A program made the translations under genes and the position numbers. A stretch of 64,000 nucleotides of DNA, from positions 1,488,001 through 1,552,000 of the forward strand of contig NZ_JIBE01000003.1 in NCBI RefSeq assembly GCF_000620465.1. Direction: 5' to 3'. The number at the start of each line of letters is the position of its first letter. Position 1 is the stretch's first letter. A model generated the notes under the pieces. It ran no database searches and was not told the DNA's origin. It worked only from the letters and a program-made list of their open reading frames with translations. This DNA is from Ralstonia sp. UNC404CL21Col. GTDB taxonomy: Bacteria > Pseudomonadota > Gammaproteobacteria > Burkholderiales > Burkholderiaceae. Shown piece after piece: positions 18,730 to 27,864 of this stretch.

Positions 18730-20076
18730 ATGCTTTCGACCCTGTCTCTTGCCGCCCCGCTGCTGGACGCATCCAGTCTACGCCGCCTCTTCTGGCTGCG
18801 ATGGAGCCTGCTGGCCACCCAGCTGGTCCTGATGCTGCTCGCGCCGCTGGTGTTTGGCGTGCAATTGCCGGTGGTGCCGCTGCTGAGCGTGATGGGCCTG
18901 CATGCGCTGTTCAACCTGCTCACCGGATGGCGCGTTCGGCGCAACCGGCCCGTGCAGCATATCGAGATCACCGTCCAACTGCTGGTGGACCTGACCGCGT
19001 TGTCCGCCCTGCTGTACTTCACGGGTGGCGCGACCAACCCGTTCGTCTCGTTCTATCTGCCGGCGCTGGCGATTGCTGCGGCCATGCTGCCGATCGCGCA
19101 TGTCGTCGGGCTGACGCTGTACGCGCTGGCCGCCTACAGCATGATGCTCGGCAACTACATCCCGCTGAAGCTGGCGAACCAGGCTGATGCCGTGGCGTAT
19201 CACCTGGCCGGCATGTGGATCGATTTCGTGGCAAGCAGCGCGATGATTGCCGGCTTTACGGCACGGCTGTCTGCCGCGCTGCGCGAGAGCGAAGCGCAGC
19301 TGACCGAAGCGCGCGAGCGATTGCTGCGGGAACAACGCATCGAAGCCCTGATGTCGCAAGGCGCGAGCGTGGCGCACGAAATGGGCACGCCGCTGTCTAC
19401 CGTGGCCGTCATCACCGGCGAGCTGCAGCACGACGCGAAGCAGCCCGACTCGCCCCTCGCCCCGTATCGCGAAGACCTGCGCGCCATCGAACAGCAACTC
19501 GAACTGTGCCGCGCCGCTCTGGCGCGCCTGCAGCGCAAACCCAACGACGGCGCGCCGGAGCCGCTCGGCCAATGGCTACCCGGTTTTACGCAGACGTGGC
19601 AGTTGCGCCATCCGGACATCCGCCTCCACACAGAGACCTCGCCAGCGGCACAGGCGGTGGAATTGGACGCGGTGAACGTCGGCCAGATCCTAACCATCTT
19701 GTTGGACAACGCCGCCCGCAGCCAGCACCACGCCGGACGTGACCTCGTACCGCTGCTGCTGACCGCCAGGATCGACGCCAACCCGGATACGCTGCGCGAT
19801 ATGCCGCCGCAGATCGTGCTGTCCATCGTCGATACGGGGTTGGGCTTGCCGGAAGACCTGCGGACCTCGCTGGGGCGCACGCCTGTGCCGAGCCGGCACG
19901 GCGGTCACGGCATCGGACTGTACCTGGCCTCCACCACGGCGCGCCGCCTGGGTGGTACCGTGGTGCTGCGTCCGAACCCGCCGCAAGGTGCCATTGCCGA
20001 ACTCCGACTGCCAATCGGTGGTCCGACGGAACACCCGGCCGCTCCCATCATGGGCGCGCCCACCCTCTTCACATAA
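18730..20076 (+). CDS. regB: RegB/PrrB-type redox sensor histidine kinase
   Basis: A 448-residue kinase. Six hydrophobic segments fill residues 20-180. Between them lies the quinone-sensing signature GGATNPF (about 99-105), typical of RegB/PrrB/RoxS. The H-box is VAHEMGTPLST with phospho-acceptor His about 216, and a Cys (about 260, in LELCRAAL) sits near the place of the redox-active cysteine of RegB. The ATPase part has LLDNAARSQ, DTGLGLPE and GHGIGLYLAST. It signals respiratory electron flow to RegA, encoded 47 bases downstream. An upstream in-frame TTG at 18721 is an alternative start. Confidence 0.92.
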   Translation: MLSTLSLAAPLLDASSLRRLFWLRWSLLATQLVLMLLAPLVFGVQLPVVPLLSVMGLHALFNLLTGWRVRRNRPVQHIEITVQLLVDLTALSALLYFTGGATNPFVSFYLPALAIAAAMLPIAHVVGLTLYALAAYSMMLGNYIPLKLANQADAVAYHLAGMWIDFVASSAMIAGFTARLSAALRESEAQLTEARERLLREQRIEALMSQGASVAHEMGTPLSTVAVITGELQHDAKQPDSPLAPYREDLRAIEQQLELCRAALARLQRKPNDGAPEPLGQWLPGFTQTWQLRHPDIRLHTETSPAAQAVELDAVNVGQILTILLDNAARSQHHAGRDLVPLLLTARIDANPDTLRDMPPQIVLSIVDTGLGLPEDLRTSLGRTPVPSRHGGHGIGLYLASTTARRLGGTVVLRPNPPQGAIAELRLPIGGPTEHPAAPIMGAPTLFT

Positions 20077-20123
20077 CGAGACGGCCTGACGCAGCCCATG
20101 TGCGTACGGCCCCGGAGAACACC

Positions 20124-20702
20124 ATGCAGCAGCCCGCCCCCTTTCTGATCCTCGATGACGACGACGTCTTTGCCCAGACGCTGGCGCGCGCGCTCACGCG
20201 TCGCGGCTTTGCTCCGCAGATCGCCCACACCGGCGGCGAGGCGTTGGCCCTGGCCCGGCAGACGCGGTTCTCGTATGTCACCGTCGATCTGCATCTGGCC
20301 GCGAGCGACAAGGGCCTGATGCCCCATGGCGGCACGGATTCCGGCCTGCACTGGATTGCCCCGCTGCGCCAGGCGCTGCCCGAGGCGCGCATGTTGATCC
20401 TGACGGGCTACGCGAGCATTGCTACCGCCGTGCAGGCGGTCAAGCTCGGGGCTGACGAATATTTGGCCAAGCCGGCCAATGTCGATTCGATTCTGCTGGC
20501 GCTGCAAGTCGGCGTGTCTGAAGCCGTGGCGGAGCAGACGATGGAAAACCCTGCGCCGCTGTCCGTCGCGCGGCTGGAGTGGGAACACATCCAGCGCGTG
20601 CTCGCCGAGCACGGCGGCAATATCTCCGCGACAGCGCGGGCGCTCAACATGCACCGGCGCACGCTGCAGCGCAAGCTGGGCAAGCGGCCGGTCGCCAAAT
20701 AA
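20124..20702 (+). CDS. regA: RegA/PrrA-type response regulator
   Basis: A 192-residue regulator. The receiver has LILDDDDVFAQTL, phospho-acceptor Asp about 55 in VTVDLHL, LTGYASIATAVQAVKLGA and YLAKPAN with the conserved Lys. The C-terminal Fis-like helix-turn-helix (GGNISATARALNMHRRTLQRKL) is the almost invariant RegA DNA-binding motif. Unusual: the loop after the phospho-acceptor is longer than in typical RegA, with about a dozen extra residues around AASDKGLMPHGGTD before SGLHWI. It is co-transcribed with regB. Expected targets are respiratory and redox genes. Confidence 0.93.
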   Translation: MQQPAPFLILDDDDVFAQTLARALTRRGFAPQIAHTGGEALALARQTRFSYVTVDLHLAASDKGLMPHGGTDSGLHWIAPLRQALPEARMLILTGYASIATAVQAVKLGADEYLAKPANVDSILLALQVGVSEAVAEQTMENPAPLSVARLEWEHIQRVLAEHGGNISATARALNMHRRTLQRKLGKRPVAK

Positions 20703-20735
20703 GCGCCGGCCGCGCGAGGCTACATCAGCGCGGCA

Positions 20736-20939
20736 TCACCAGCGGGTGTCACGCTCCCACGCCTTGAGTTCGTCTTCGGCGCGTTCCTTCGTGTAGCCGT
20801 AACGTTCCTGGATCTTGCCGGCAAGCTGATCGCGCTTGCCGCGGATCACCGTCAGATCATCGTCCGTGAGCTGGCCCCACTTCTCCTTGATCTTGCCCTT
20901 GGCCTGATCCCATTTGCCTTCGATCTGGTCCCAGTTCAT
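20736..20939 (-). CDS. CsbD-family stress protein
   Basis: A 67-residue, charged, soluble protein of the CsbD family, with the standard opening MNWDQIEGKWDQAKGKIKEKWG, then LTDDDL and a KRDQLAGKIQERYGYTKERAEDEL helix. A clear GGAGG site precedes the ATG at 20939. Homologues are general-stress proteins of unknown mechanism. It is convergent with regA. A hexamer repeat lies directly upstream of its ribosome binding site. Confidence 0.92.
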   Translation of the reverse strand: MNWDQIEGKWDQAKGKIKEKWGQLTDDDLTVIRGKRDQLAGKIQERYGYTKERAEDELKAWERDTRW

Positions 20940-20949
20940 ACGTCCTCCG

Positions 20950-20987
20950 TTGAGATTGAGGTTGAGATTGAGATTGAGCGATTGAGA
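20950..20987. repeat. Hexamer tandem repeat TTGAGN upstream of csbD-like gene
   Basis: Five uninterrupted hexamers (TTGAGA, TTGAGG, TTGAGA, TTGAGA, TTGAGC) at 20950-20979 and one more at 20982-20987. The tract lies in the 5' leader of the CsbD-like gene, starting about four bases upstream of its ribosome binding site. Confidence 0.9.
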
Positions 20988-21036
20988 CAAAGCAGGGGCG
21001 ACCCGCAGGCCGCCCGTGCAGAGACTTCCTTGCGGC

Positions 21037-21651
21037 TTACTTCTTGAACTTGGCGGCGACGTCGTTCTGGCACTTCGTCTTTGCATCGCCGGACATGGCG
21101 TCGCAACGTTCCTTCGCAGCCTTGTAATTGGCGTCGTTGGTGTCCTTGACGGCATCGCGGCGCGCTTCGCTCACGTCCTTGGCGTCACCCGTGGCCTTGG
21201 CATGGCTCACTTCGTCGCCGGCTTTGGCGCGCGTGTAGGCGGCCTTGGCATCCTTCACGCAGGTGTCTTTGTCGTTGCCCTTCAAGGCATCGCACTTCGT
21301 CTTGGCGACGTCGTAGTCGGCCTCGGCCTTTTCCTTGGCGGCGCGGTTGCGGGCGGCTTCAGTGCCATCACGCTCCACCATCGCATTGGCTTTGGCGACG
21401 TTGTAATCGCCCTTGGCCTGCGCGCGGCAGACGTCGCGGTCATTGCCCTTCATCGCATCGCACTTGTCCTTGGCGGCTTTGTAGTTGGCATCGGCTTGCT
21501 TGACGGCGCTGTCGTAAGCACTGCGCTTGGCATCGTTCGGGGCCGAGGTTGCGGCGGCCCCGGTGGGCGCCGGTGTGGTCTGGGCATGGGCCAGTCCCAA
21601 GGGGGCGCAGGCGAGCACGCAACACAGGGCCAGGCGTTGGATCGGTTTCAT
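21037..21651 (-). CDS. Exported protein with three cysteine-paired repeats
   Basis: A 204-residue protein with a signal peptide (KPIQRLALCCVLACAPLGLAHA). The mature part is helical, rich in Ala, Lys and Asp, and contains three repeats of the form Y-K/D-x-AK-x-K/R-CDAMxGxxxxxC with a pair of cysteines 10-11 residues apart: KCDAMKGNDRDVC, KCDALKGNDKDTC and RCDAMSGDAKTKC. The pairs probably form disulfides in the periplasm. I do not recognise a characterised family; similar hypothetical proteins occur in Burkholderiales. The start has a strong AAGGAGAGAAG site. Confidence 0.8.
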   Translation of the reverse strand: MKPIQRLALCCVLACAPLGLAHAQTTPAPTGAAATSAPNDAKRSAYDSAVKQADANYKAAKDKCDAMKGNDRDVCRAQAKGDYNVAKANAMVERDGTEAARNRAAKEKAEADYDVAKTKCDALKGNDKDTCVKDAKAAYTRAKAGDEVSHAKATGDAKDVSEARRDAVKDTNDANYKAAKERCDAMSGDAKTKCQNDVAAKFKK

Positions 21652-21865
21652 ACGCTTCTCTCCTTGTCGTGGTTGGAATCGCGCACGCCAGGTGCGCGGC
21701 GCGCATTGTCTGTGCGGCACCACCTTCTTCAGCAGATAACGGACCCGACCCCGGGTGATCCTGAGCAAACCCTTGCTGCGCCTGGGTTTGCGGCCCTCCA
21801 AACAAAACGGGCCGCATCGTCACCGATGCGGCCCGAAATGCATATGGAATGCGTTGCTTACACGC
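21652..21865. other. Intergenic region with hslVU terminator
   Basis: This 214-base gap contains no plausible gene. It holds the upstream region of the exported repeat protein (minus strand reads away to the left), an inverted repeat GCAAACCC/GGGTTTGC at 21765-21791 without a T run, and the hslVU terminator. Confidence 0.6.
21798..21835 (-). terminator. Intrinsic terminator after hslVU
   Basis: Perfect 12-bp stem CGGGCCGCATCG (21808-21819) / CGATGCGGCCCG (21824-21835) with a four-base loop. Read on the minus strand it is followed by TTTTGTTTGG, the form of an intrinsic terminator for hslU. Confidence 0.9.
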
Positions 21866-23197
21866 TCACAGCACGTAGCGCGACAGATCTTCGTTGCCCG
21901 ACAGCTCGTTCAAGCGCTCGTCGACGTACGCAGCGTCGATGGTCACCGTCTCGCCCGACGATGTGTGCGCGTGGAACGACAGGTCTTCAAGCAGGCGCTC
22001 CATCACCGTATACAGGCGGCGCGCGCCGATGTTCTCGACCTTCTCGTTGACCGAGCATGCGATCTCGGCGAGGCGATGGATGCCGTCTTCCGCAAACACG
22101 AGATCGACGCCTTCCGTCTTCAACAACGCCTGATATTGCTTGGTGAGGCTCGCATCGGTCTGCGTGAGAATCGCGCGAAAATCTTCCACCGACAGCGAAT
22201 CCAGCTCCACGCGAATCGGGAAGCGGCCCTGCAATTCCGGAATCAGGTCGCTCGGCTTGGACAGATGGAACGCGCCCGACGCGATGAACAGGATGTGATC
22301 GGTCTTGATCATCCCGTACTTCGTGTTGACGGTCGTGCCTTCCACCAGCGGCAGCAAGTCACGCTGCACGCCCTGACGCGACACCTCGCCGCCGCCGTAT
22401 TCGCTGCGGCTGGCAATCTTGTCGATCTCGTCCAGGAACACGATGCCGTTCTGCTCGACGTTGGCCACCGCTTTCTGCTTCAACTCGTCTTCGTTCACGA
22501 GCTTCGCGGCCTCTTCGTCGATCAGCAGCTTGAAGGCTTCCTTCACCTTCATCTTGCGACGGTTCTTCTTGCCCTGGCCCAGGCCCGCGAACATCGAGCG
22601 GATCTGGTCGGTCATGTCTTCCATGCCCGGCGGCCCCATGATGTCCATGCTGGGCACACCCGCCGACACTTCGAGTTCAATTTCCTTGTCGTCGAGCTGG
22701 CCTTCGCGCAGCTTCTTGCGGAAGGTCTGGCGCGCGGTCGAGTCCTTTTCTTCCGGCTGCGCAAAGCCGATGTCGCGCGGCGGCGGGATCAGCACGTCAA
22801 GAATGCGGTCTTCGGCTGCATCTTCGGCCTTGGCGCGCACCTTCTTCATCTCGGATTCGCGCGTTTGCTTGACCGCCATCTCGGCGAGATCGCGCACGAT
22901 GGTGTCGACGTCACGGCCGACGTAGCCGACTTCAGTGAACTTCGTCGCCTCGATCTTGATGAACGGTGCGTCGGCCAGCTTGGCGAGGCGCCGCGCGATC
23001 TCGGTCTTGCCCACGCCGGTCGGCCCGATCATGAGGATGTTCTTGGGCGTGATTTCCTGGCGCAGCGGGTCTCCCACCTGCTGGCGGCGCCAACGGTTGC
23101 GCAGCGCCACGGCCACAGCCTTCTTGGCCTTGTGCTGGCCGATGATGTGCTTGTCGAGTTCGGAGACGATTTCCGACGGCGTCATGGTTTCAGACAT
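21866..23197 (-). CDS. hslU: ATP-dependent protease ATPase subunit HslU (ClpY)
   Basis: A 443-residue AAA+ unfoldase. Walker A is [15 protein letters not shown], pore motif GYVGRD follows, Walker B is [13 protein letters not shown], and the second region has GRFPIRVEL and [19 protein letters not shown]. The I-domain lies between about 110 and 240. The C-terminal end LSRYVL is the tail that inserts into HslV pockets. It feeds unfolded substrates to the HslV peptidase encoded just upstream (26-base gap). Standard length. Confidence 0.98.
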   Translation of the reverse strand: MSETMTPSEIVSELDKHIIGQHKAKKAVAVALRNRWRRQQVGDPLRQEITPKNILMIGPTGVGKTEIARRLAKLADAPFIKIEATKFTEVGYVGRDVDTIVRDLAEMAVKQTRESEMKKVRAKAEDAAEDRILDVLIPPPRDIGFAQPEEKDSTARQTFRKKLREGQLDDKEIELEVSAGVPSMDIMGPPGMEDMTDQIRSMFAGLGQGKKNRRKMKVKEAFKLLIDEEAAKLVNEDELKQKAVANVEQNGIVFLDEIDKIASRSEYGGGEVSRQGVQRDLLPLVEGTTVNTKYGMIKTDHILFIASGAFHLSKPSDLIPELQGRFPIRVELDSLSVEDFRAILTQTDASLTKQYQALLKTEGVDLVFAEDGIHRLAEIACSVNEKVENIGARRLYTVMERLLEDLSFHAHTSSGETVTIDAAYVDERLNELSGNEDLSRYVL

Positions 23198-23223
23198 GGG
23201 AATCCTGTCGATGGGGGCGCTCG

Positions 23224-23760
23224 TTATTCGAGCGTCTCGATCACGAAATTGGTGTTGGTATAGATGCAGAGTTCGCCGGCGATCCGCAGCGATTTCTCCA
23301 CCACATCGCGCGGGGCGAGGTCGGTGTTCTCCATCAGCGCCTTGGCGGCCGACTGGGCATACGAGCCGCCCGAACCAATGGCAGCAATGCCGCCTTCCGG
23401 GTCCAGCACGTCGCCGTTGCCGGTGATGACGAGGGTGGCTTCACGGTCGGCGACGATCAGCATCGCCTCAAGGTGGCGCAGGGCGCGGTCGGTACGCCAG
23501 TCCTTGGCGAGGTCGACGGCGGAGCGCAGCAGGTTGCCTTGATGCTTCTGCAGCTTGGCTTCAAAACGGTCCAGCAGGGAGAAGGCGTCGGCGGTGGCGC
23601 CGGCAAAGCCGACCAGCACCTTGCCGTCGTAGATGGCGCGCACCTTGCGGGCCGTGCCCTTCATGACGATGTTGCCCAGCGTGACCTGGCCGTCGCCGCC
23701 GAGCGCAACCTGGTTGCCGCGCCGCACGCTGACGATGGTGGTGCCGTGATACTGTTCCAT
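23224..23760 (-). CDS. hslV: ATP-dependent protease peptidase subunit HslV (ClpQ)
   Basis: A 178-residue N-terminal nucleophile hydrolase. The propeptide MEQYHG is followed by [21 protein letters not shown]; the Thr after HG is the catalytic residue of the mature enzyme. [17 protein letters not shown] and [19 protein letters not shown] are typical. It forms the double-hexamer core capped by HslU. The start has an AGGAA site. A CTTGAAA element lies on the minus strand at 23849-23843 and may belong to a heat-shock or vegetative promoter. Confidence 0.98.
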   Translation of the reverse strand: MEQYHGTTIVSVRRGNQVALGGDGQVTLGNIVMKGTARKVRAIYDGKVLVGFAGATADAFSLLDRFEAKLQKHQGNLLRSAVDLAKDWRTDRALRHLEAMLIVADREATLVITGNGDVLDPEGGIAAIGSGGSYAQSAAKALMENTDLAPRDVVEKSLRIAGELCIYTNTNFVIETLE

Positions 23761-23842
23761 GCGCTTGTTCCTGGGGGTCGGGCTTGGCGCGGCCCCCAGC
23801 GGGCCGGCCAAAGAACTTCATACTTGACGCCAGCCCCGTGGA

Positions 23843-23892
23843 TTTCAAGCCTGATTTCCGTCACAACGCACACTTTTTGTGCGCCGGAAATC
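23843..23892. promoter_or_regulatory. Region upstream of hslV: CTTGAAA element and inverted repeat
   Basis: Minus-strand CTTGAAA at 23849-23843 resembles the -35 element of heat-shock promoters, though no clear CCCCAT-type -10 is found. Beside it is an inverted repeat GATTTCCG (23853-23860) / CGGAAATC (23885-23892) enclosing CGCAC/GTGCG. It may end the peptide-binding-protein transcript. Both calls are tentative. Confidence 0.3.
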
Positions 23893-23917
23893 GCTTCTTA
23901 CGGCGTTTCCTACCCGT

Positions 23918-25519
23918 TCAGCGCGTCACATCGAAGGCATAAGTGCGCTCGTCCAGACGCGGCACCATCGTGTAGCCCTTGCGTGCTGCCCATACGTTGA
24001 TGTTGAAGTAGAGCGGAATCACCCCGTCATCGCGCATCCCGATTTCCGTGGCGTCCTGCAGGAGCTTTTCGCGCTTGCTGTCGTCCAGCGTCTGCAGCGC
24101 CTCAGCCAGCTTGGCGTCGAGTGCTGGGTTCGAATAGCGCCCGCGATTGGACGCACCCCAGCCACGCGCCGGGTCGTACGTCGCCAGCAGCGCTTTCAGG
24201 CTGGAGCTGGCCTCGCCCGTATCGGCACCCCAGCCCGCCTGCAGGAACGAGAAGTCCAGCTTGTTCGCCCGCGTGAAGAATGACGCCGACGGCAGCGTCT
24301 CGACCTTGGTGGCAATGCCAACCCGCGAAAGCATCGATGCGACCACCTGCGCGACGCGGTCATCGTTCGGGTAGCGGTTGTTGGTGGCGTGCAGCGTGAT
24401 GGCAAAGCCATCGGGGTAGCCGGCCTGGGCGAGCAGCCTCTTCGCTGCGGCCGGGTCTGCCGCGGGTGCCTTCAGGCCGGGCACGTGGCCAAACAGCGAG
24501 CTGTTCACGAGTTGGCCCGTCGGTTCGGCCGCCCCTTCCATCACGCGGTCGACGATGGCCTGGCGCGAGATCGCCAGCGAGATCGCCTCGCGCACGCGTG
24601 CGTCCTTGAGCGGATTCTTCGGCAGCGGCTTGCCCACCTTGTCGGTCACGAACGGCGACACATCGCGGTTCGAATCCATATGCAGATACATCATGCGAAA
24701 CACCGGCATCTTGAACACCGTCACCGCCGGATCGGCCGACAGCTTCTTGATGTCAGAGCTGGGCACGTTTTCGATGACCTGCACATCGCCCGCCAACAGC
24801 GCCGCCACGCGCGGTGCATCCGCCGTCAGAATGCGCAGCGTCACGTGCTGCCATTGCGGCTTCTTGCCCCAGTAACCGTCAAAGCGCGTCAGCTCCAGCC
24901 GATCGCCACGATTGAAGGAGACGAACTTGTACGGCCCGGTGCCGATCATGGCGCGGCCATTATTGAAGTCATCCGCGCCGGCTTTTTCGACCGCTTTTTT
25001 CGACACCATGTAGATGGTCGACAGGTCGTTCGGCACCAGCGGATAGGGGCCGTTGGTGGTGATGCGCACGGTGAGCTTGTCGACGGCCGTCACCTCCTTG
25101 AAGCCACGCGTATAGATCGTGAACGGCGATGGACTGTTCTTGATGGTGGCCGGGCGCGCCAACGAATAAACGACGTCGGCAGAAGTGAACTCCGTGCCGT
25201 CATGGAAATGCACGCCGGGACGCAGCTTGACTTCCCACACCGTATCGCTCAACGCCTTCCACGACGTGGCGAGGCCGGGCTTGAGGCGCATCTTCTCGTC
25301 CTTGGCGATCAGCGCCTCGAACATATGCTCGGCAACGTTCGAATTGGGCGTGACGTTATGGAAGTGCGGATCGAGCGACGTAACATCGCTCGACAGGCCG
25401 ACCACCAGCGTGGAGGCCGGCTGGGCATGCGCAGCACCCGGTGTGAGCGCCGCAAGCGCCGTGGCAAAAGACAGCGCGGCGACAAGGTTCGCAGCGCGCA
25501 GCAGACGCAGGACCGGCAT
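23918..25519 (-). CDS. ABC transporter substrate-binding protein, peptide/nickel family
   Basis: A 533-residue periplasmic binding protein of the SBP_bac_5 (DppA/OppA) family. A signal peptide (NLVAALSFATALAALTPGAAHAQ) is followed by TLVVGLSSDVTSLDPHFHN, the usual VWEVKLRPGVHFHDGTEFTSADVVYSL block, and GTGPYKFVSFNRGDRLELTRFDGYWG. No permease or ATPase genes adjoin it, so it is an orphan that must use components encoded elsewhere. Ligand (peptide, or another organic solute) cannot be told from sequence. Confidence 0.93.
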   Translation of the reverse strand: MPVLRLLRAANLVAALSFATALAALTPGAAHAQPASTLVVGLSSDVTSLDPHFHNVTPNSNVAEHMFEALIAKDEKMRLKPGLATSWKALSDTVWEVKLRPGVHFHDGTEFTSADVVYSLARPATIKNSPSPFTIYTRGFKEVTAVDKLTVRITTNGPYPLVPNDLSTIYMVSKKAVEKAGADDFNNGRAMIGTGPYKFVSFNRGDRLELTRFDGYWGKKPQWQHVTLRILTADAPRVAALLAGDVQVIENVPSSDIKKLSADPAVTVFKMPVFRMMYLHMDSNRDVSPFVTDKVGKPLPKNPLKDARVREAISLAISRQAIVDRVMEGAAEPTGQLVNSSLFGHVPGLKAPAADPAAAKRLLAQAGYPDGFAITLHATNNRYPNDDRVAQVVASMLSRVGIATKVETLPSASFFTRANKLDFSFLQAGWGADTGEASSSLKALLATYDPARGWGASNRGRYSNPALDAKLAEALQTLDDSKREKLLQDATEIGMRDDGVIPLYFNINVWAARKGYTMVPRLDERTYAFDVTR

Positions 25520-25619
25520 GACGACTCCCCGATGGTTCGTGACGAAAGCAAAACGTTCGGGGATTGTCAGGACCGGACGACGCCGGTGTCAACGCCGATG
25601 AAGCAGGGGGTCTGCGTGC

Positions 25620-26924
25620 TCAGTGATGGTGCCCGCAGTCGCAGTCGTCACCGTGTTGGTGATCGTGGTCGTCGCCGTCTTCATCGTCATGGTCGTCGTA
25701 GGCCCACGCGGGGAACGGATCGGACAGCGCCGCCCACGCCTCGGGGCCGGCAGCCATCTCCGCCTCGGTCAGCAGACAGGCGTCGAGTTGCGCGATGAGC
25801 GCGGCTTCGTCCAGGTCCGTGCCAATGAAGACCAGTTCCTGACGGCGGTCGCCCCACTGCGCGGGCGCACCGTTGTCGTGCATCTTGTCCATGATGTCTG
25901 CGCGGGCTTCTTCCTCGTCGGGCCACTCGGCTTCATCGACCGCAGCCCACCAGGCACCGGCGCCCCCGTGACGCATCACGCCGCCAGCCTGGCCCCAGCT
26001 GCCCGCCGTGTCCATGCGTGAAGCCAGCCAGAAATAGCCCTTCGAACGCAACACGCGGCCATGCTCGCGCAGCCATTCGGTGTGCATCAGATCCCACAGA
26101 CGCTGCGGGTGAAACGGCACGCGGCGGCGATAGACGAAACTGCCGATGCCGAGCGCTTCAGTTTCGGGCACATGTTCGCCGCGCAGCTCGGCCAGCCACG
26201 CAGGCGCCGCCGATGCGGCATCGAAATCGAAACGATGCGTATTGAGGATTTCGTCCAACGGCACCTTGCCGAACGATGCCGGCACGATGCGCGCCCGCGG
26301 GTTCAATGAGTGCAGGATGCCAGCCAGGCGTTCGCGCTCGGCGTCGCTCACGAGATCGATCTTGTTGAGCACGATCACGTCGCAAAACTCCACCTGCTCG
26401 ATCAGCAAATCGACGACGGTGCGATCGTCATCCTCATCACGCGCCTGGCCGCGATCGGACAGAAAATCAGCAGCGTCGTAGTCGGCCAGGAAGTGCTGCG
26501 CGTCGACCACGGTGACCATGGTGTCCAGGCGCGCAAGGTCGGACAGCACGTCGCCTTCAGCGTCTTCAAACGTAAACGTCTCGGCAATCGGCAGCGGCTC
26601 GGCCACGCCGGTCGATTCGATCAGCAGATAGTCGAAGCGGTCTTCGCGGGCCAGGCGCGCGATCTCGTCGAGCAGGTCTTCGCGCAGCGTGCAGCAGATG
26701 CAGCCGTTGGACAACTCCACCATGCGTTCGTCGGTGCGCGAAAGCTGCGCACTGGTGGCCGTGCCATCGCCCACGAGCTGCGCGTCGATGTTGACGTCCG
26801 ACAGGTCATTGACGATCACGGCCACGCGCTTGCCCTCGCGGTTGGCGAGCACGTGGTTGAGCAGTGTGGTCTTGCCGGCGCCCAGAAAGCCGGACAGCAC
26901 GGTAACGGGAAGCGGACGGGACAT
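25620..26924 (-). CDS. COG0523 (CobW/ZigA-like) metal GTPase, acidic His-rich tail
   Basis: A 434-residue G3E GTPase. Walker A is [15 protein letters not shown], the metal-binding CxCC motif is in [24 protein letters not shown] is Walker B region, and LNKIDLV is the guanine motif. The CobW C-terminal domain is present ([44 protein letters not shown]). The end is a metal-binding tail rich in Asp and His with a Cys pair ([10 protein letters not shown]). Proteins of this group allocate zinc to client enzymes under zinc limitation. It lies downstream of dksA and near a Zur-like gene and a second COG0523 gene. Confidence 0.9.
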   Translation of the reverse strand: MSRPLPVTVLSGFLGAGKTTLLNHVLANREGKRVAVIVNDLSDVNIDAQLVGDGTATSAQLSRTDERMVELSNGCICCTLREDLLDEIARLAREDRFDYLLIESTGVAEPLPIAETFTFEDAEGDVLSDLARLDTMVTVVDAQHFLADYDAADFLSDRGQARDEDDDRTVVDLLIEQVEFCDVIVLNKIDLVSDAERERLAGILHSLNPRARIVPASFGKVPLDEILNTHRFDFDAASAAPAWLAELRGEHVPETEALGIGSFVYRRRVPFHPQRLWDLMHTEWLREHGRVLRSKGYFWLASRMDTAGSWGQAGGVMRHGGAGAWWAAVDEAEWPDEEEARADIMDKMHDNGAPAQWGDRRQELVFIGTDLDEAALIAQLDACLLTEAEMAAGPEAWAALSDPFPAWAYDDHDDEDGDDHDHQHGDDCDCGHHH

Positions 26925-26949
26925 GATCAGCGGCCTCGGTTCGTGGCCA

Positions 26950-26982
26950 AACAAAGCAAACAGCCCGGTGAGTTACCGGGCT
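26950..26982 (-). terminator. Terminator after dksA
   Basis: Stem AGCCCGGT (26962-26969) / ACCGGGCT (26975-26982). On the minus strand it is followed by GTTTGCTTTGTTT. It separates dksA from the COG0523 gene, which probably has its own promoter or depends on read-through. Confidence 0.8.
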
Positions 26983-27023
26983 GCCAAATCAAATGAATGC
27001 GTCAGACAACTGCGACGCTTGCG

Positions 27024-27695
27024 TCAGTCACCCATCAGCTTCTGGCGCTTTTCGCGGCGCTCTTGCGCCTCCAGCGTCAGCGTGGCCGTCGGGCGAGCAA
27101 GCAGGCGCGGAATGCCGATCGGTTCGCCGGTCTCGTCGCAGTAGCCGTAGTCGTTGGCATCGATGCGGGCGATCGACTGTTCGACCTTCTTGAGCAGCTT
27201 GCGCTCGCGATCGCGCGTACGCAGTTCCAGCGCGTGCTCCTCTTCGATGGTGGCACGGTCTGCCGGGTCCGGCACGATCACGGTCTCGCGCAGGTGCTCG
27301 GTGGTCTGGTTGGCGTTCGCGAGAATTTCATCGCGCATTTTTACAAGCCGGTCCTTGAAGAAGGCCAGCTGCGCCTCGTTCATGTAATCCTTGTCGCTCA
27401 TCTTCAGGATTTCGGCTTCGGTGAGTAGTTTCTTGCTGCTCATGGTTGCTGCAGATGATCCTGGTAAATCGCGCGCCGTCTCGGCTGTCGCGTCGTCCTT
27501 GCGCGGGGATGCGTCGGACTCATTCTGGCTGGCGGCGGACTTGCCGCCCCGCGCGCCTCCTTTTGCCTCTCCCGCAGCGGCGCCCCCTGCCGCTTTTTTT
27601 CGGGTGGCTGGCGCAGCCTGGGCTGCTGCCGACTCCGTTCCGGACTGCCCGGCTCCAACGTTGGCGCCGCGTCCTTCCTTGGTCTTAGTCACCAT
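27024..27695 (-). CDS. dksA: RNA polymerase-binding factor DksA, single-cysteine type with long N-terminus
   Basis: DksA binds the RNA polymerase secondary channel and acts with ppGpp. The core (from MSSKKLL, 27443) has the coiled coil with tip motif DxxDxA (PDPADRAT) and the globular domain GYCDETGEPIGIPRLLARPTATLTLEA. The four zinc cysteines of the E. coli type are reduced to one: Cys, Thr, Thr, Ala at the four places, so it should not need zinc. The frame stays open upstream for 84 more codons rich in Ala, Gly and Lys, and the ATG at 27695 has a strong AGGAGAG site, whereas the internal ATG has a poor one; I therefore annotate the long form (223 residues). The short 139-residue form remains possible. 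Confidence 0.85.
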   Translation of the reverse strand: MVTKTKEGRGANVGAGQSGTESAAAQAAPATRKKAAGGAAAGEAKGGARGGKSAASQNESDASPRKDDATAETARDLPGSSAATMSSKKLLTEAEILKMSDKDYMNEAQLAFFKDRLVKMRDEILANANQTTEHLRETVIVPDPADRATIEEEHALELRTRDRERKLLKKVEQSIARIDANDYGYCDETGEPIGIPRLLARPTATLTLEAQERREKRQKLMGD

Positions 27696-27864
27696 CGCCT
27701 GCTCTCCTATCGGACGTGCTTCGGACGACGTGCTTCTAAATCGACCTATTGTAGCTGAACGATCTTACCCGAACTATCGGAGAAACACGGACACAAAATC
27801 CGGCCCGGATTCTGCCTGAAAGCGCGCGGCGGGGCCACCCGAAAGGAGGGTAAAAGCGGCTGGA
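27696..27864. promoter_or_regulatory. dksA promoter region and inverted repeat
   Basis: A -10-like TACAAT on the minus strand (27753-27748) lies about 55 bases upstream of the long dksA start. A perfect inverted repeat AATCCGG-C-CCGGATT at 27797-27811, followed on the minus strand by TTTGTG, may be a weak terminator for the upstream COG0523 gene. Confidence 0.4.

Noticed and set aside
23843-23849. Definite heat-shock promoter for hslVU
   Set aside because: CTTGAAA fits a -35 element but I could not find a matching -10 at the right distance; kept only as a tentative site.
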